In this document: piece after piece, positions 1 through 9,839 of the stretch
Position numbering within the stretch: position 1 is the stretch's first letter
How the letters are laid out: each line of letters begins with the position of its first letter
Source: JAAELZ01 sp965237485
Lineage (GTDB): Bacteria; Pseudomonadota; Gammaproteobacteria; Arenicellales; Poriferihabitantaceae
Length of the DNA: 64,000 nucleotides
NCBI GenBank assembly: GCA_965237485.1
Contig: CBDEFQ010000004.1
Coordinates: 310,001-374,000, forward strand
Reading direction: 5' to 3'
Program-made: the position numbers and the translations under genes
Notes under the pieces: model-generated
The model's input: the letters and a program-made list of their open reading frames with translations, nothing else
Database searches by the model: none
What the model was told of the DNA's origin: nothing

Positions 1-2
1 AC

Positions 3-479
3 GTATTCGACATCCTTATCTATTTATTTGAACACTATATGCTTGAAAGCACCGATCAAGAAGCTGACGAAGAAGCCATTATGATGGAGTTGGTGCAGGC
101 TGGGTTTGATCATATTGCGATCGACAAAGCTTTTGATTGGCTGGAAAACATAGCAATGATGTGTGACCAGCATGAGAATAAACAAAGCGAAGAAGCCACT
201 TCTACGGCAATGCGCCAATATGACCTAGACGAGCAGGAACGCATAAGTATTGAAGCGCGTGGCTTATTGTTATCATTAGAACAATGTGGGGTTTTAAATG
301 CCGCATCCAGAGAAATGGTAATCGACCGTTTAATGGCACTCAATGAAGAAGAAATTGAGCTAAGCCACATAAAATGGGTTGTCTTAATGGTGCTGACTAA
401 TTGCACTGACACAGACGCACAATCACTTGAATGGACGGAAGCGTTGGTTTTAGAAGGGCCTCAAGCTATTTTCCACTAA
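3..479 (+). CDS. smg: Smg family protein (DUF494), 5' end cut by window
   Basis: The reading frame is open from the left edge and begins VFDILIYLFEHYM, which matches the conserved start of Smg proteins, so only a codon or so is missing and the internal ATG at 39 is not the real start. Smg is a small acidic protein of about 155 residues with no firmly established biochemical role. It normally lies between dprA and topA in Gammaproteobacteria. Here topA follows 27 bp downstream on the same strand, as expected for that cluster. Confidence 0.85.
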   Translation, partial: VFDILIYLFEHYMLESTDQEADEEAIMMELVQAGFDHIAIDKAFDWLENIAMMCDQHENKQSEEATSTAMRQYDLDEQERISIEARGLLLSLEQCGVLNAASREMVIDRLMALNEEEIELSHIKWVVLMVLTNCTDTDAQSLEWTEALVLEGPQAIFH

Positions 480-506
480 CCTCACACTAATTTCGTCAAT
501 ATTAAA

Positions 507-2921
507 ATGGGAAAAAGCTTAATCATTGTAGAATCCCCTGCGAAGGCGCGCTCAATGCACAAGTACCTGGGCAGTGAGTTTATCGCTCTGGCCTCTTACG
601 GCCACGTGCGCGATTTGCTCCCCAAAAAGGGTGCGGTAGACCCCGATGCGGATTTCGAAATGAGTTACTCGCTCATCGAGCGCAACGAAAAGCATGTGCG
701 GGCAATCGCCAAAGAGGCGAAAAAAGCCGATGCGATTTATCTCGCGACGGATCCGGATAGAGAAGGTGAAGCCATTGCTTGGCATCTTTACGAAATTCTC
801 AAAGAGAAAAACCTACTCAAGAATGATAAGCCGGTATACCGGGTGGTGTTTCATGAAATTACCAAAAAAGCCATCCAAGAAGCGGTTTCTAATCCGCGAG
901 AGCTATCCATTGACTTAGTTAATGCCCAGCAAGCCCGCCGCGCACTAGACTATTTAGTGGGCTTTAACCTCTCACCCCTGTTGTGGAAAAAAGTCCGCCA
1001 GGGCTTATCTGCTGGCCGAGTACAAAGCCCGGCGCTACGCATGATTGTTGATCGTGAAGCTGAAATAGATAAATTCGTTGCCCAAGAATACTGGAGCATT
1101 GAAGCCGACACGCTCAAGGAAGAACAAGAGATTCTTGGCAAATTGGTTGAGTACAAAGGCGAGAAGATAAAGCAGTTTAGCATTACTAATGAGACTGACG
1201 CTCGCGCAACTGAAAGCGGTTTAGCTGCCGCTGCGAATGGTCGCTTGCTAGTTTCGAAAATCACCAAAAAGCAACGTAAACGTAACCCAGCACCTCCGTT
1301 TACAACTTCAACATTGCAGCAAGAAGCGGCTCGCAAGCTTGGATTTAGCGCACAGCGAACAATGCGCACTGCACAAAAGTTATACGAAGGCACGGGTGAT
1401 GTCGGCTTGATCACCTATATGCGAACCGACGCGGTGACGTTGGCAGGAGAAGCCGTAGAAGAAATTCGTAGTTACGTTTCCAAACAGTATGGAAACGATC
1501 AGTTACCAGATGCACCGCGTGTATTCACTAATAAATCTAAAAATGCCCAAGAAGCCCACGAGGCGATTCGTCCCACTTCTGCAATGCGCACGCCGCAGTC
1601 GCTGGCGGACACTTTAGATACCGATTTACTGCGCTTATATGAATTAATTTGGAAGCGAACCTTAGCTTGCCAAATGATACACGCCACAATTGACACTGTT
1701 TCCGTAGATTTAAATGCAGGTGATGTCGGCATTTTCCGTGCTAACGGCTCAACCATTCGCAATTCCGGTTTTTTAGCGGTGTACGAAGAAGGCGAGGATG
1801 ACGGTAAGAAGGACGACAGCAAAGACCGGCACCTGCCTCCGCTTGAAGAAGGCGAATATTTAGTGCTAACAACCATTCGCCCTGAACAGCACTTTACTGA
1901 TCCGCCGCCGCGGTTTTCTGAAGCTTCTTTAGTAAAAGCCTTGGAAGCCTACGGTATTGGGCGACCATCAACCTATGCCTCAATCATCAGTGTATTGGTG
2001 AATCGCGAATACGTCACCTTAGATCAGCGACGCTTCTTCCCAACCGATATCGGTAAAGTCGTTGGGAATTTTTTATCAACGCATTTTACTCGCTACGTTG
2101 ATTACGAGTTTACCGCGCAACTAGAAGATGACCTCGACGCTATATCGCGCGGCGAAAAACAATGGAAACCACTACTGCAAGACTTTTGGGGTGATTTCAA
2201 CAAGCAAGTTATTGATAAAGAAGAAAGCGTTACACGTGCAGAAGTCATGCAAGCGCGCGTATTGGGTGATGACCCTAAATCCGGCAAACCTGTGTCAGTG
2301 CGCATGGGTCGCTTCGGACCTTTTGTGCAAATTGGCACGCGAGATGACGAAGACAAACCTAAGTTTGCAAGCCTATTACCCGGCCAAAAAGTGGAAAGCC
2401 TAACTTTCGACGAGGCCATGGTGTTGTTCAAATTACCGCGCATTTTAGGGACTACGCAAGAAGGTAATGAAGTAGCGACAGCGATAGGTCGATTTGGGCC
2501 TTATATTCGCTACGGCAGTAAGTTCGTTTCTCTTCCCAAAGAAGATAGCCCTTATTCTGTTGAACTAGAGCGGGCACTCGAGTTAATTGCTGAGAAGAAA
2601 AAAGTGGATGCCGAGCGGATTATTAGGGTGTTTGAAGAAGATGGCATCCAAATTTTAAAAGGAAGATACGGCCCGTACATAACGGATGGGAGCGTGAATG
2701 CCAGAATACCCAAGGATGTAGAGCCCACAAGCTTAGACTTAGAAACCTGCAAGGCACTTATTGTTGAAGCAGCAGAGCGCAAAGCGAAGCGAGGCAGAAA
2801 GAAAAAAGTCGCAAAAAAGAAGGCAGCCAAGAAGAAGCTCTCTAAGAAAAAAACGGCCAAAAAGGAAGACAAAAAAGAAGAGCGCAAAGAAGAAAACCTG
2901 AATATTAGCGCTTTAATCTGA
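507..2921 (+). CDS. topA: DNA topoisomerase I
   Basis: Type IA topoisomerase of 804 residues that relaxes negative supercoils. The TOPRIM domain starts at residue 4 (LIIVESPAKA) with the metal-binding DPDREGE at about residues 82-88. The catalytic tyrosine is in GLITYMRTDAV (Tyr304). Instead of the tetracysteine zinc ribbons of the E. coli enzyme, the C-terminus carries three glycine-rich repeats (GRFGPFVQIG, GRFGPYIRYG, GRYGPYITDG) followed by a lysine-rich tail of about 45 residues, a layout found in other proteobacterial TopA proteins. The basic tail probably adds non-specific DNA binding. The gene follows smg, its usual neighbour. Confidence 0.97.
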   Translation: MGKSLIIVESPAKARSMHKYLGSEFIALASYGHVRDLLPKKGAVDPDADFEMSYSLIERNEKHVRAIAKEAKKADAIYLATDPDREGEAIAWHLYEILKEKNLLKNDKPVYRVVFHEITKKAIQEAVSNPRELSIDLVNAQQARRALDYLVGFNLSPLLWKKVRQGLSAGRVQSPALRMIVDREAEIDKFVAQEYWSIEADTLKEEQEILGKLVEYKGEKIKQFSITNETDARATESGLAAAANGRLLVSKITKKQRKRNPAPPFTTSTLQQEAARKLGFSAQRTMRTAQKLYEGTGDVGLITYMRTDAVTLAGEAVEEIRSYVSKQYGNDQLPDAPRVFTNKSKNAQEAHEAIRPTSAMRTPQSLADTLDTDLLRLYELIWKRTLACQMIHATIDTVSVDLNAGDVGIFRANGSTIRNSGFLAVYEEGEDDGKKDDSKDRHLPPLEEGEYLVLTTIRPEQHFTDPPPRFSEASLVKALEAYGIGRPSTYASIISVLVNREYVTLDQRRFFPTDIGKVVGNFLSTHFTRYVDYEFTAQLEDDLDAISRGEKQWKPLLQDFWGDFNKQVIDKEESVTRAEVMQARVLGDDPKSGKPVSVRMGRFGPFVQIGTRDDEDKPKFASLLPGQKVESLTFDEAMVLFKLPRILGTTQEGNEVATAIGRFGPYIRYGSKFVSLPKEDSPYSVELERALELIAEKKKVDAERIIRVFEEDGIQILKGRYGPYITDGSVNARIPKDVEPTSLDLETCKALIVEAAERKAKRGRKKKVAKKKAAKKKLSKKKTAKKEDKKEERKEENLNISALI

Positions 2922-2993
2922 GCGTTGATTTGACCACGCAAACCTTCTACACTCTTTGCCATTCAATTAAATTAACGATAAGAGGTAAAAGCT

Positions 2994-3431
2994 ATGGGCT
3001 TTTTTGATTTTGCATCAAACATTGGAAAAAAATTGTTCGGCGACGACGACGACCCTGCCGAAGCGATCGCAGAGCATATTAACGAAGACAATCCTGGCGT
3101 TGAAGGGCTCAGCGTTGAAGTAAATGACGGAGTAGCGTCGGTAAAGGGTGTAGCCAAAGATCAGTCAGCGTTCGAAAAGGCCATTCTAATGGCGGGCAAT
3201 GTACTTGGCATTAGTGAAGTTAAAGCTGATGAATTAGTGTTGGATAATACCCCGTCAGTGCCAGAAGACGACGCGCAGTACACCATCCAAAAAGGCGATA
3301 CTTTGTGGGCTATAGCTGCTAAGCACCTAGGTAATGGCGCGCGATATACAGAGATTGTAGATGCCAATTTGGAAGTAATAAAAGACGCAGATCTGATTTT
3401 CCCCGGGCAAAAAATCCGCATCCCTAAGTAA
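2994..3431 (+). CDS. kbp: BON and LysM domain protein (Kbp/YgaU-like)
   Basis: A 145-residue protein with an N-terminal BON domain (about residues 20-85, LSVEVNDGVASVKGVA) and a C-terminal LysM domain (about 95-144, YTIQKGDTLWAIAAKHLG). This is the architecture of E. coli Kbp (YgaU), a cytoplasmic potassium-binding protein. No signal peptide is visible, which fits. The ribosome-binding site AGAGG lies 11 bases before the ATG. A perfect hairpin closes the gene downstream. The symbol is transferred by architecture only. Confidence 0.85.
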   Translation: MGFFDFASNIGKKLFGDDDDPAEAIAEHINEDNPGVEGLSVEVNDGVASVKGVAKDQSAFEKAILMAGNVLGISEVKADELVLDNTPSVPEDDAQYTIQKGDTLWAIAAKHLGNGARYTEIVDANLEVIKDADLIFPGQKIRIPK

Positions 3432-3460
3432 GAACTAACTCATTCTAAGTTCAATAAATA

Positions 3461-3486
3461 GCCACGGCAGGCGCATCTGCCGTGGC
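3461..3486. terminator. Perfect 10-bp hairpin between kbp and tpm
   Basis: GCCACGGCAG (3461-3470) and CTGCCGTGGC (3477-3486) pair perfectly around a 6-base loop. The T-run after it is poor (TGTCTATAAACATTT), so it is either a weak intrinsic terminator or an mRNA 3'-end stabiliser. A GTG inside the right arm opens the longest tpm reading frame; translation from inside such a stem is unlikely. Confidence 0.6.
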
Positions 3487-3529
3487 TGTCTATAAACATT
3501 TCCACTCTCTACGTAGTACCCGCCGTAAT

Positions 3530-4180
3530 TTGGATCACAGCTTTTGGCACCAAAAGTGGCAGCTTAACCATATTGGCTTCCACGAAACCACGCCTCACCG
3601 CTTTCTAACAGAAAATATCGATTGTCTAGGCCCTGCTAATGGCCAACTATTTGTGCCCCTTTGCGGAAAAAGCGTCGATATGTTATGGCTAGCAAAGCAA
3701 GGTTATAAGGTGTTAGGTATCGAAATTAGTGAAATCGCGATCAAAGATTTTTTTCATGAAAGCGGCTTACATCCGCAACAGTTTTTAGAAGGTTCGTTTC
3801 TCGTTTGGCGGGCCGAAAATATCACCATATTACAGGGTGATTTCTTTGATCTACGCAGCGAACATTTAAAAGATTGCACTGCATGGTACGACCGCGCCGC
3901 GCTGATTGCCCTACCCCACGCCATACGCAAAGATTATGCCGAGCATCTAATTCGACTCCAGGGTGATGATAAGCCTGGCCTTGTTATTGGTCTTATTTAC
4001 CCGCAACATCAAAAAACTGGACCGCCCTTTAGTGTGGAGATTGATGAGGTCGAAGGGTTATTTCCTAAACAAAGGGTCGATCTCATCGCCAGTGAAGACG
4101 TATTATCTGCGCACCCTCATTTTGAAAAAAATGGCATGACTCAGTTACAAGAATACGTGGTTTCTATGACACCTAATTGA
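3530..4180 (+). CDS. tpm: Thiopurine S-methyltransferase
   Basis: SAM-dependent methyltransferase of the TPMT family, about 216 residues. In bacteria the family acts on thiopurines and on selenium and tellurium compounds. The family's conserved start is (M)DHSFWHQKW; here it is LDHSFWHQKWQLNHIGF, so I place the start at TTG 3530. The frame is open back to a GTG at 3482, but that codon lies inside a strong hairpin and would add 16 non-conserved residues. The SAM-binding segment is LFVPLCGKSVDMLWLAKQGY. The 3' end overlaps the convergent hda by 8 bp. Confidence 0.88.
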   Translation: MDHSFWHQKWQLNHIGFHETTPHRFLTENIDCLGPANGQLFVPLCGKSVDMLWLAKQGYKVLGIEISEIAIKDFFHESGLHPQQFLEGSFLVWRAENITILQGDFFDLRSEHLKDCTAWYDRAALIALPHAIRKDYAEHLIRLQGDDKPGLVIGLIYPQHQKTGPPFSVEIDEVEGLFPKQRVDLIASEDVLSAHPHFEKNGMTQLQEYVVSMTPN

Positions 4181-4868
4181 GACCCTTAATAAGCGGGATA
4201 GTGACACGCCGTTTTTGCACCAAGCTCAAAGTGTCAATACGGTCTAAAAATTCAACCAAGTAAGCCAAGTCCCGAGATTTATGGGTTAACAGCCAGCGTG
4301 TTACCACAGATGAGAGCTTAAATCCCTTGCGCTTTGCGATACCCCGAAGCACCAACTGCTTTTCAACATCTTCCAATTCGAATAACTCGTAGCCAGGAAA
4401 AGCCTTTATCCTAGAGCGTAAATCCAACAAGTCAATCGGGCTATTGGTTGGTGACTTGCGCCCCGCCATTACCATGGAGCCGCCATTGTTGCGCACATGC
4501 TCGCATAAACTTAACAGCTCCTTTTGCCGCTTAGAGTCTGCTTCTAAGGCTTCGAGTTGGTCAACACACACTAGGCTTTGTTCACTCAATCTATCTTGTA
4601 GAAATGTGGTGTCTAGTAGTTGATTCACATCTACGTACATCGTGTTATAGCCCTTGTCTTGTGCGTGCGCGCAGCTCGCTAAAAGAAGATGTGTTTTACC
4701 CGAAGATCGGTCGCCGTATAGATAAGTGAAGTTCCCCGGCAAGACAATGTTAGTTGAGGCAAAGCGTATGGCGTTAACGACCGAACTATTACTTGCATTG
4801 TGAAAACCACTGAATAATTTTGATTCATCGGTATGAATCGGCAAAATAAGTTGCTCATCACTCATCAT
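4173..4868 (-). CDS. hda: DnaA regulatory inactivator Hda
   Basis: A DnaA-type AAA+ protein of about 231 residues that, with the sliding clamp, stimulates hydrolysis of DnaA-ATP after initiation. A Walker A-like YGDRSSGKTHLLLA and a Walker B-like SLVCVDQLEAL are visible. The N-terminus QLILPIHTDESKLFSGF includes the clamp-binding type segment. The frame is open to 4946, but the family start is MSDEQLILPI, giving ATG 4868 or 4865. The upstream pgsA stop is 25 bp away, so the two are probably one transcript. Confidence 0.93.
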   Translation of the reverse strand: MMSDEQLILPIHTDESKLFSGFHNASNSSVVNAIRFASTNIVLPGNFTYLYGDRSSGKTHLLLASCAHAQDKGYNTMYVDVNQLLDTTFLQDRLSEQSLVCVDQLEALEADSKRQKELLSLCEHVRNNGGSMVMAGRKSPTNSPIDLLDLRSRIKAFPGYELFELEDVEKQLVLRGIAKRKGFKLSSVVTRWLLTHKSRDLAYLVEFLDRIDTLSLVQKRRVTIPLIKGLN

Positions 4869-4893
4869 TAAAGGTCGCTTTGTCGCACAGAAA

Positions 4894-5436
4894 TTACTGC
4901 TCGTTGCGCAACTGCCGCATCCCGCCCGCGATATAACTAAACCCACTTAAAAATGAAGTGGCAAACACAATATAGAACACAAATTGCAATAATCCTGACA
5001 ATTCCAGTAATCCCGATTTACTGACTAACACCATAATAACCAGCACAATTTGCACAAAGGTGTTCACTTTACTGATAAAAATAGGCTTTACTGTTGGAGG
5101 GGACTGCATTGCGATTAAAAACCAATATCCGCCTACAATTAGGAAGTCTCGAAATAAAACCACCACCAGCAGCCAGAACGGAATGTCTTGCAGGTACGCT
5201 AACATGGCATAGGTAGAAATTAGCAAGACCTTATCTGCGATGGGATCAAGCATCGCACCGATCGCGCTTTGTAAGTTAAATTTCTTCGCTATCCAGCCAT
5301 CTAAGCCGTCGGTTATACCGGCTAGAACAAAAGTAAACAGCGCTAGTTCGTACTGCCTATTGTCCAGCAGCACCACGATGGCAGGCACCATCGCGATCCG
5401 CAGCAAGGTTAGAAAGTTTGGAATTTGAGTATACAT
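4894..5436 (-). CDS. pgsA: CDP-alcohol phosphatidyltransferase (PgsA-type)
   Basis: Integral membrane enzyme of about 180 residues, close to the usual length of CDP-diacylglycerol-glycerol-3-phosphate phosphatidyltransferase, the first committed step to phosphatidylglycerol. The CDP-alcohol motif is visible as TDGLDGWIAKK followed by GAMLDPIADK. The usual arginine after DGxxA is a lysine here, so another headgroup specificity in the family cannot be excluded. The start is placed at MYTQIPNFLTLLRI (5436). hda follows on the same strand, an arrangement known from other gammaproteobacteria. Confidence 0.88.
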   Translation of the reverse strand: MYTQIPNFLTLLRIAMVPAIVVLLDNRQYELALFTFVLAGITDGLDGWIAKKFNLQSAIGAMLDPIADKVLLISTYAMLAYLQDIPFWLLVVVLFRDFLIVGGYWFLIAMQSPPTVKPIFISKVNTFVQIVLVIMVLVSKSGLLELSGLLQFVFYIVFATSFLSGFSYIAGGMRQLRNEQ

Positions 5437-5525
5437 ATAAAGCAATATAATCCATTCATTTGGACGAGGTGAATTACAGCATCGCAATACTGAACCTAGA
5501 CTTTATTGTATTACAATAACGGCAA

Positions 5526-5554
5526 TTGGCACAGTTGTAGTGCAACTTTATACT
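5526..5554 (+). promoter_or_regulatory. Probable sigma-70 promoter of purMN
   Basis: TTGGCA (5526-5531) and TATACT (5549-5554) are separated by 17 bases and stand about 50 bases before the purM start. The spacer contains a small GTTG/CAAC hairpin. No PurR-like box was recognised. Confidence 0.6.
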
Positions 5555-5604
5555 AAAGAATAAGTTAAAATCTGCTGCCACTTAATTGCCCCTTTTTGCA
5601 CCTC

Positions 5605-6657
5605 ATGGCGGAACCAGAGCAGGCCCTTAGCTACAAGGATAGCGGTGTTGATATAGATGCAGGGAACAACTTAGTTGAGCGAATTAAGCCCCTAGTAAAG
5701 GCCACCAATCGCCGCGGCGTTTTATCTTCTATTGGTGGATTCGGTGGCCTATTTGAATTACCTTGGAAGGACTACAAAGAACCCATATTAGTTTCTGGCA
5801 CCGATGGCGTAGGCACCAAACTCAAACTAGCCATCGAGCTCAAAATTCACGACACCATCGGCATTGATCTAGTGGCAATGTGCGTGAATGACATCATTGT
5901 AACCGGCGCGGAGCCGTTGTTTTTCCTTGATTATTTCGCCACTGGAAAACTTGATGTCGATATCGCTGAACAAGTAATTAGGGGTATTGCGCAAGGGTGT
6001 CGCTTATCCGGCGCTGCACTTATTGGCGGAGAAACAGCAGAAATGCCAGGCATGTACAAAGCCGATGACTATGACTTAGCAGGCTTCTCAGTTGGTTTAG
6101 TCGAAAAATCTAAAATCATTACTCCAGAGCGTGTTCAAGCTGGGGATACACTACTGGGCTTGGCTTCAAGCGGACCCCATTCCAACGGATACTCTCTTAT
6201 CCGCAAGGTTATCGATCACGCTGGCGCAAGCCTTATCGACCCACTTGAAAATACAGCAGAGGGTTCGCTTGGCAAGGCACTGATTGCCCCTACAAAAATT
6301 TACGTTAAAAGCCTGTTGTCACTTATCCATGCGCAACCGATACATGCGCTGGCACACATCACCGGTGGTGGTTTAACCGAAAATTTACCGCGTGTACTGC
6401 CCGATGGAACCAAAGCCATCATCGATTTATCAAGCTGGGAATTGCCCCCAGTGTTTAAGTGGTTGCAAACAAATGGCAATATTGCGCAACCAGAAATGTT
6501 GCGCACCTTTAATTGCGGCATCGGCATGGTAGTGTGCGTAGCCTCTAATGAAGCGGAAAAGGCCATTGCCCTTCTCGAACAGCATGGCGAGACAGTTTAT
6601 ACAATTGGTCAGGTTGCCACCAACCAAGGGCTCGCGGTTGTTGAGTACATTGGCTAA
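5605..6657 (+). CDS. purM: Phosphoribosylformylglycinamidine cyclo-ligase
   Basis: AIR synthetase, the fifth step of de novo purine synthesis, cyclising FGAM with ATP. About 350 residues with the family signatures LSYKDSGVDIDAGN at the start, VSGTDGVGTKLKLA, GGETAEMPGMY, GLASSGPHSNGYSLIRK and HITGGGLTENLPR. ATG 5605 is preferred over the in-frame TTG at 5596. purN overlaps its 3' end, so the two are translationally coupled. Confidence 0.97.
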   Translation: MAEPEQALSYKDSGVDIDAGNNLVERIKPLVKATNRRGVLSSIGGFGGLFELPWKDYKEPILVSGTDGVGTKLKLAIELKIHDTIGIDLVAMCVNDIIVTGAEPLFFLDYFATGKLDVDIAEQVIRGIAQGCRLSGAALIGGETAEMPGMYKADDYDLAGFSVGLVEKSKIITPERVQAGDTLLGLASSGPHSNGYSLIRKVIDHAGASLIDPLENTAEGSLGKALIAPTKIYVKSLLSLIHAQPIHALAHITGGGLTENLPRVLPDGTKAIIDLSSWELPPVFKWLQTNGNIAQPEMLRTFNCGIGMVVCVASNEAEKAIALLEQHGETVYTIGQVATNQGLAVVEYIG

Positions 6658-7273
6658 AGCACCGTTAAGAATTGCGATTCTAATATCCGGCGGTGGCAGC
6701 AACTTACAATCTATTATTGATCAAATAGAAGCTGGGCTTTTGCATGTAAAAATCACCATGGTAGTTAGCGATCAAGCTGATGCCTATGGGCTAACCCGAG
6801 CTAAATTAGCCAGCATACCGCAATGTAGATTAGCTGCTATGAAAACGGAGAAGCGAACGGATTATGATCTACGATTACAGGCGTTAATTGAACGCGAACC
6901 CGTCGACTTAATCGTGCTTGCTGGTTTTATGCGCATTTTGAGCGGCCCTTTTGTCAGACACTTTGCTGGCAAAATTATAAACCTGCACCCCTCACTGCTT
7001 CCCAATTATAAAGGCCTTAACACCCATGTTAGAGTGCTTCAAAATAAAGAACCTTATCATGGTGCCAGTGTACATTTTGTAACTGCTGGATTAGACGAGG
7101 GCCCCGTCATTATTCAACAAAGTGTAGCCGTTAGCTGTGATGAAACCGCTGATAGTTTAGAAGCTAAAGTTCATTCCATAGAGCACACTATTTTGCCAAA
7201 AGCTATAAAATGGATAAGTGAGGGGCGGGTAAAACTAAACAACAACACGGTAACTTTCTATCAATCAGTATGA
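6638..7273 (+). CDS. purN: Phosphoribosylglycinamide formyltransferase
   Basis: GAR transformylase, third step of purine synthesis, using 10-formyl-tetrahydrofolate. The motifs are RIAILISGGGSNLQSII at the N-terminus and KIINLHPSLLPNYKG with the catalytic Asn-His-Asp set completed by VTAGLDEGPVI. There is no ATG near the start. TTG 6638 is preceded at good spacing by AAGGG inside purM; TTG 6650 is the alternative. Either overlaps the purM stop. Downstream, an IS3 copy begins 47 bp after the stop where other genes would be expected. Confidence 0.94.
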   Translation: MLSTLAKAPLRIAILISGGGSNLQSIIDQIEAGLLHVKITMVVSDQADAYGLTRAKLASIPQCRLAAMKTEKRTDYDLRLQALIEREPVDLIVLAGFMRILSGPFVRHFAGKIINLHPSLLPNYKGLNTHVRVLQNKEPYHGASVHFVTAGLDEGPVIIQQSVAVSCDETADSLEAKVHSIEHTILPKAIKWISEGRVKLNNNTVTFYQSV

Positions 7274-7587
7274 AGATAAGCCAATTGTTTATTGTTTAAG
7301 CCAACTATTAATCTGTGCTATGAAGTGGACCCCATGATTAGGACAGGTTGAAGGCCAAAATAAGGAGTTATTTTCTGTTTTATAATTGTTCAAAACGAGG
7401 AACAGAAAATGAGTAAAAAGCGTAGAAACCATGCCCCACCATTCAAAGCCAAAGTTGCTCTTGCAGCAATCAAAGGTGATGAAACATTAAGCAATCTTGC
7501 TAGTCGTTAGTAAGTGCCAAGTAAAAGGCATACTACCGATCTGTTGAGGAAAACCTTATTGTCACGCTTTTAATTTGGAGCGTACCA

Positions 7588-8244
7588 ATGACAAGACGAA
7601 GTAAAGAGCAATGGCGAGAATTGATAGCTGATCAGCAATCTAGCGGTTTAAGCGCTGCAGCTTATTGTAGACAGTATGATATCAACCCGAAATACTTCAG
7701 CACCCGCAAAACGCAATTACAGGGTGGCAAAGATAAATTTGTGCGTGTCAGCCCAAAGCCAAGCTATGCACCGCATGGCGGCGTACAATTTAGCAAGGCA
7801 ATGACAAAGCAGCCACGCATTCGGGCCATTGATATTGAATTAGGTGATACTTTTAGATGCGCAGGCTCTGAGCCTGATGCTCGATCAAGTTTTATCATGA
7901 AGTGGCTAACTCAGTTACCGCCCGTTTATTTGCATCGCGCACCAGTTGATTTTTGCAAGGCAGTGAATGGTTTAAGCGTGATTGTAGAACAAGAGATGGG
8001 GCTAAGCCCGTATGCCGAAGGCTTATATGTATTCTGCAACAAAAACAAAGACCGGCTCAAGGTGTTGTATTGGGACAAGACGGGCTTTGCGTTATGGTAC
8101 AAACGCCTTGAGGAGGATAAGTTTCGCTGGCCCACGCACAGTGACTTGGCGGTATTGCCGATTGATGGGAGGGCATTAAACAACCTACTCAGTGGTTTGT
8201 CGATAGAACGACATAAGACATTGTTTTATAAGGAAGTGAGCTAG
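7588..8244 (+). CDS. IS66 accessory protein, TnpA-TnpB fused in one frame
   Basis: The first half (MTRRSKEQWRELIADQQSSG onward) is the TnpA helix-turn-helix protein. From about residue 104 (MKWLTQLPPVYLHRAPVDF) it is a TnpB-type protein (PF05717). In most IS66 elements these are separate overlapping ORFs; here one 218-residue frame covers both, with the expected TnpB start methionine internal. This may be a natural variant or an indel that fused them. TnpA and TnpB are accessory factors whose biochemical roles are poorly known. Confidence 0.82.
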   Translation: MTRRSKEQWRELIADQQSSGLSAAAYCRQYDINPKYFSTRKTQLQGGKDKFVRVSPKPSYAPHGGVQFSKAMTKQPRIRAIDIELGDTFRCAGSEPDARSSFIMKWLTQLPPVYLHRAPVDFCKAVNGLSVIVEQEMGLSPYAEGLYVFCNKNKDRLKVLYWDKTGFALWYKRLEEDKFRWPTHSDLAVLPIDGRALNNLLSGLSIERHKTLFYKEVS

Positions 8245-8265
8245 GGTCTCTGGTAAAATATCGGC

Positions 8266-9839
8266 ATGCAATCGTATGCTGAACTACAACAAGAAAACCA
8301 GCGAATTCAAGGCGATATAAAACAGATTAGGAAAGCTTTATTGGCACAGGAAGTGGAATATAAGTCTCGTCTAAACTCTAAAGATGCCTTTATAGATCAA
8401 CTCAAAGAAGCACTGATTCTAGCGCGCAACACCCGTTTTGCAGCGAACAGTGAAGCATTGCGCACTTTGCAGTTAGTGCTGTTCAATGAGGCTGAGTTAG
8501 ATTCAGACTCAGTCACAAACGAGGCTCCTGCAATTGATGATGCCGATACCGTCACCATCCCTGCTCATCAACGCAAGCGCGGTGGCCGTAAACCCCTGCC
8601 CGCAGAACTACCCCGTATTGAGGTGGTTCACGACCTGAGTGATGAAGATAAGGTTTGCCCGCACGATGGCTATACACTTACATTCATGAGCGACAAGATA
8701 TCGGAACAGCTAGACATCATCCCGATGCAGATTCAGGTGATTCGGCACATTCGCAAGCAATATCAGTGCCCTTGTTGCCAAAGCAACGGCGAGACGATGA
8801 TTAAAACGGCGGCCAAGCCTAAACAGGCCATCGAGAAAAGCCAAGCCAGTAGTGGCTTATTGGCTTATATCGCCACGGCCAAATATGCAGATAGCCTACC
8901 GTTGTATCGCCAAAGTACGATTCTTGGGCGCTTTGGTATCGATATTGACCGCACTACGTTGGCTAATTGGATGATTAAGTGCGGCCAGTTGGTGCAACCG
9001 TTGATCAACCGCATTGAAGAAGACTTGTTAGGGCAAGATTATATCCAGATGGACGAAACGCCAGTTCAGGTATTGAATGAGGAGGGTAAGACGGCGCAAA
9101 GTAAGTCGTATATGTGGGTGCGCAGTGCGGGGCCACCTGGTCAAAGGTTAATCTTGTTTGATTATGACCCGAGCCGCAGCAGTGAAGTGCCGAAACGGTT
9201 ATTGGCTGATTATGATGGTGCCATGATGGTGGATGGCTATGTGGGTTATGATGCCGTTTGTGCTGAACAAGCAATAACTCGCTTAGGTTGTTGGGCGCAT
9301 GCGCGGTGTAAATTTGTGGAGGCGGTTAAGGCAGGCGGCAAGCGCAAGACAAGCCTAAGGCAGAGTATGCACTGAAGCTGATTGCCAAGTTGTACGTGAT
9401 AGAAAAGCAAATCAAAGATGAACCAGCCGATGTGCGTTACAGCCGCAGGCAGCAAGATTCAAAGGAGATCATCATCAAACTACGCAAGTGGTTAGACGAG
9501 ACGCGGCCACAGGTTGCGCCTAAACTGGCACTGGGTAAGGCACTGCATTATCTTGATCATCAGTGGTCTCGTTTAGTTGTGTATTTAGATGATGGACGTT
9601 ACTCGATAGACAACAATATGGTTGAGAATGTAATCAGGCCGTTTGCGATAGGCAGAAAGAATTGGCTATTCTCAAGCAGTGTGCATGGTGCTAAGGCCAG
9701 TGCTAATCTTTACAGCTTAATTGAGACAGCCAAGGCCAACGGCTTAGAGCCTTATGCGTACTTAAAGCAGATATTCACTGATCTGCCTAATGCTAGCAAT
9801 TATGATGAGATTGATGAGTTGCTGCCGAAAAACCAGTGA
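8266..9839 (+). pseudogene. IS66 transposase TnpC, frameshifted
   Basis: The IS66 DDE transposase begins MQSYAELQQENQRIQ (coiled coil), then a zinc-binding segment (CPHDGYT, CPCCQS) and the catalytic region (QMDETPVQVL, MMVDGYVGYDAV). Near 9340 the frame shifts: KAGGKRKTSLRQSMH ends at 9375, while another frame gives KAEYALKLIAK and continues to the C-terminal DDGRYSIDNNMVENVIRPFA. One missing base explains it. The last catalytic acid is therefore on a separate frame and the enzyme is probably inactive. Confidence 0.88.
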
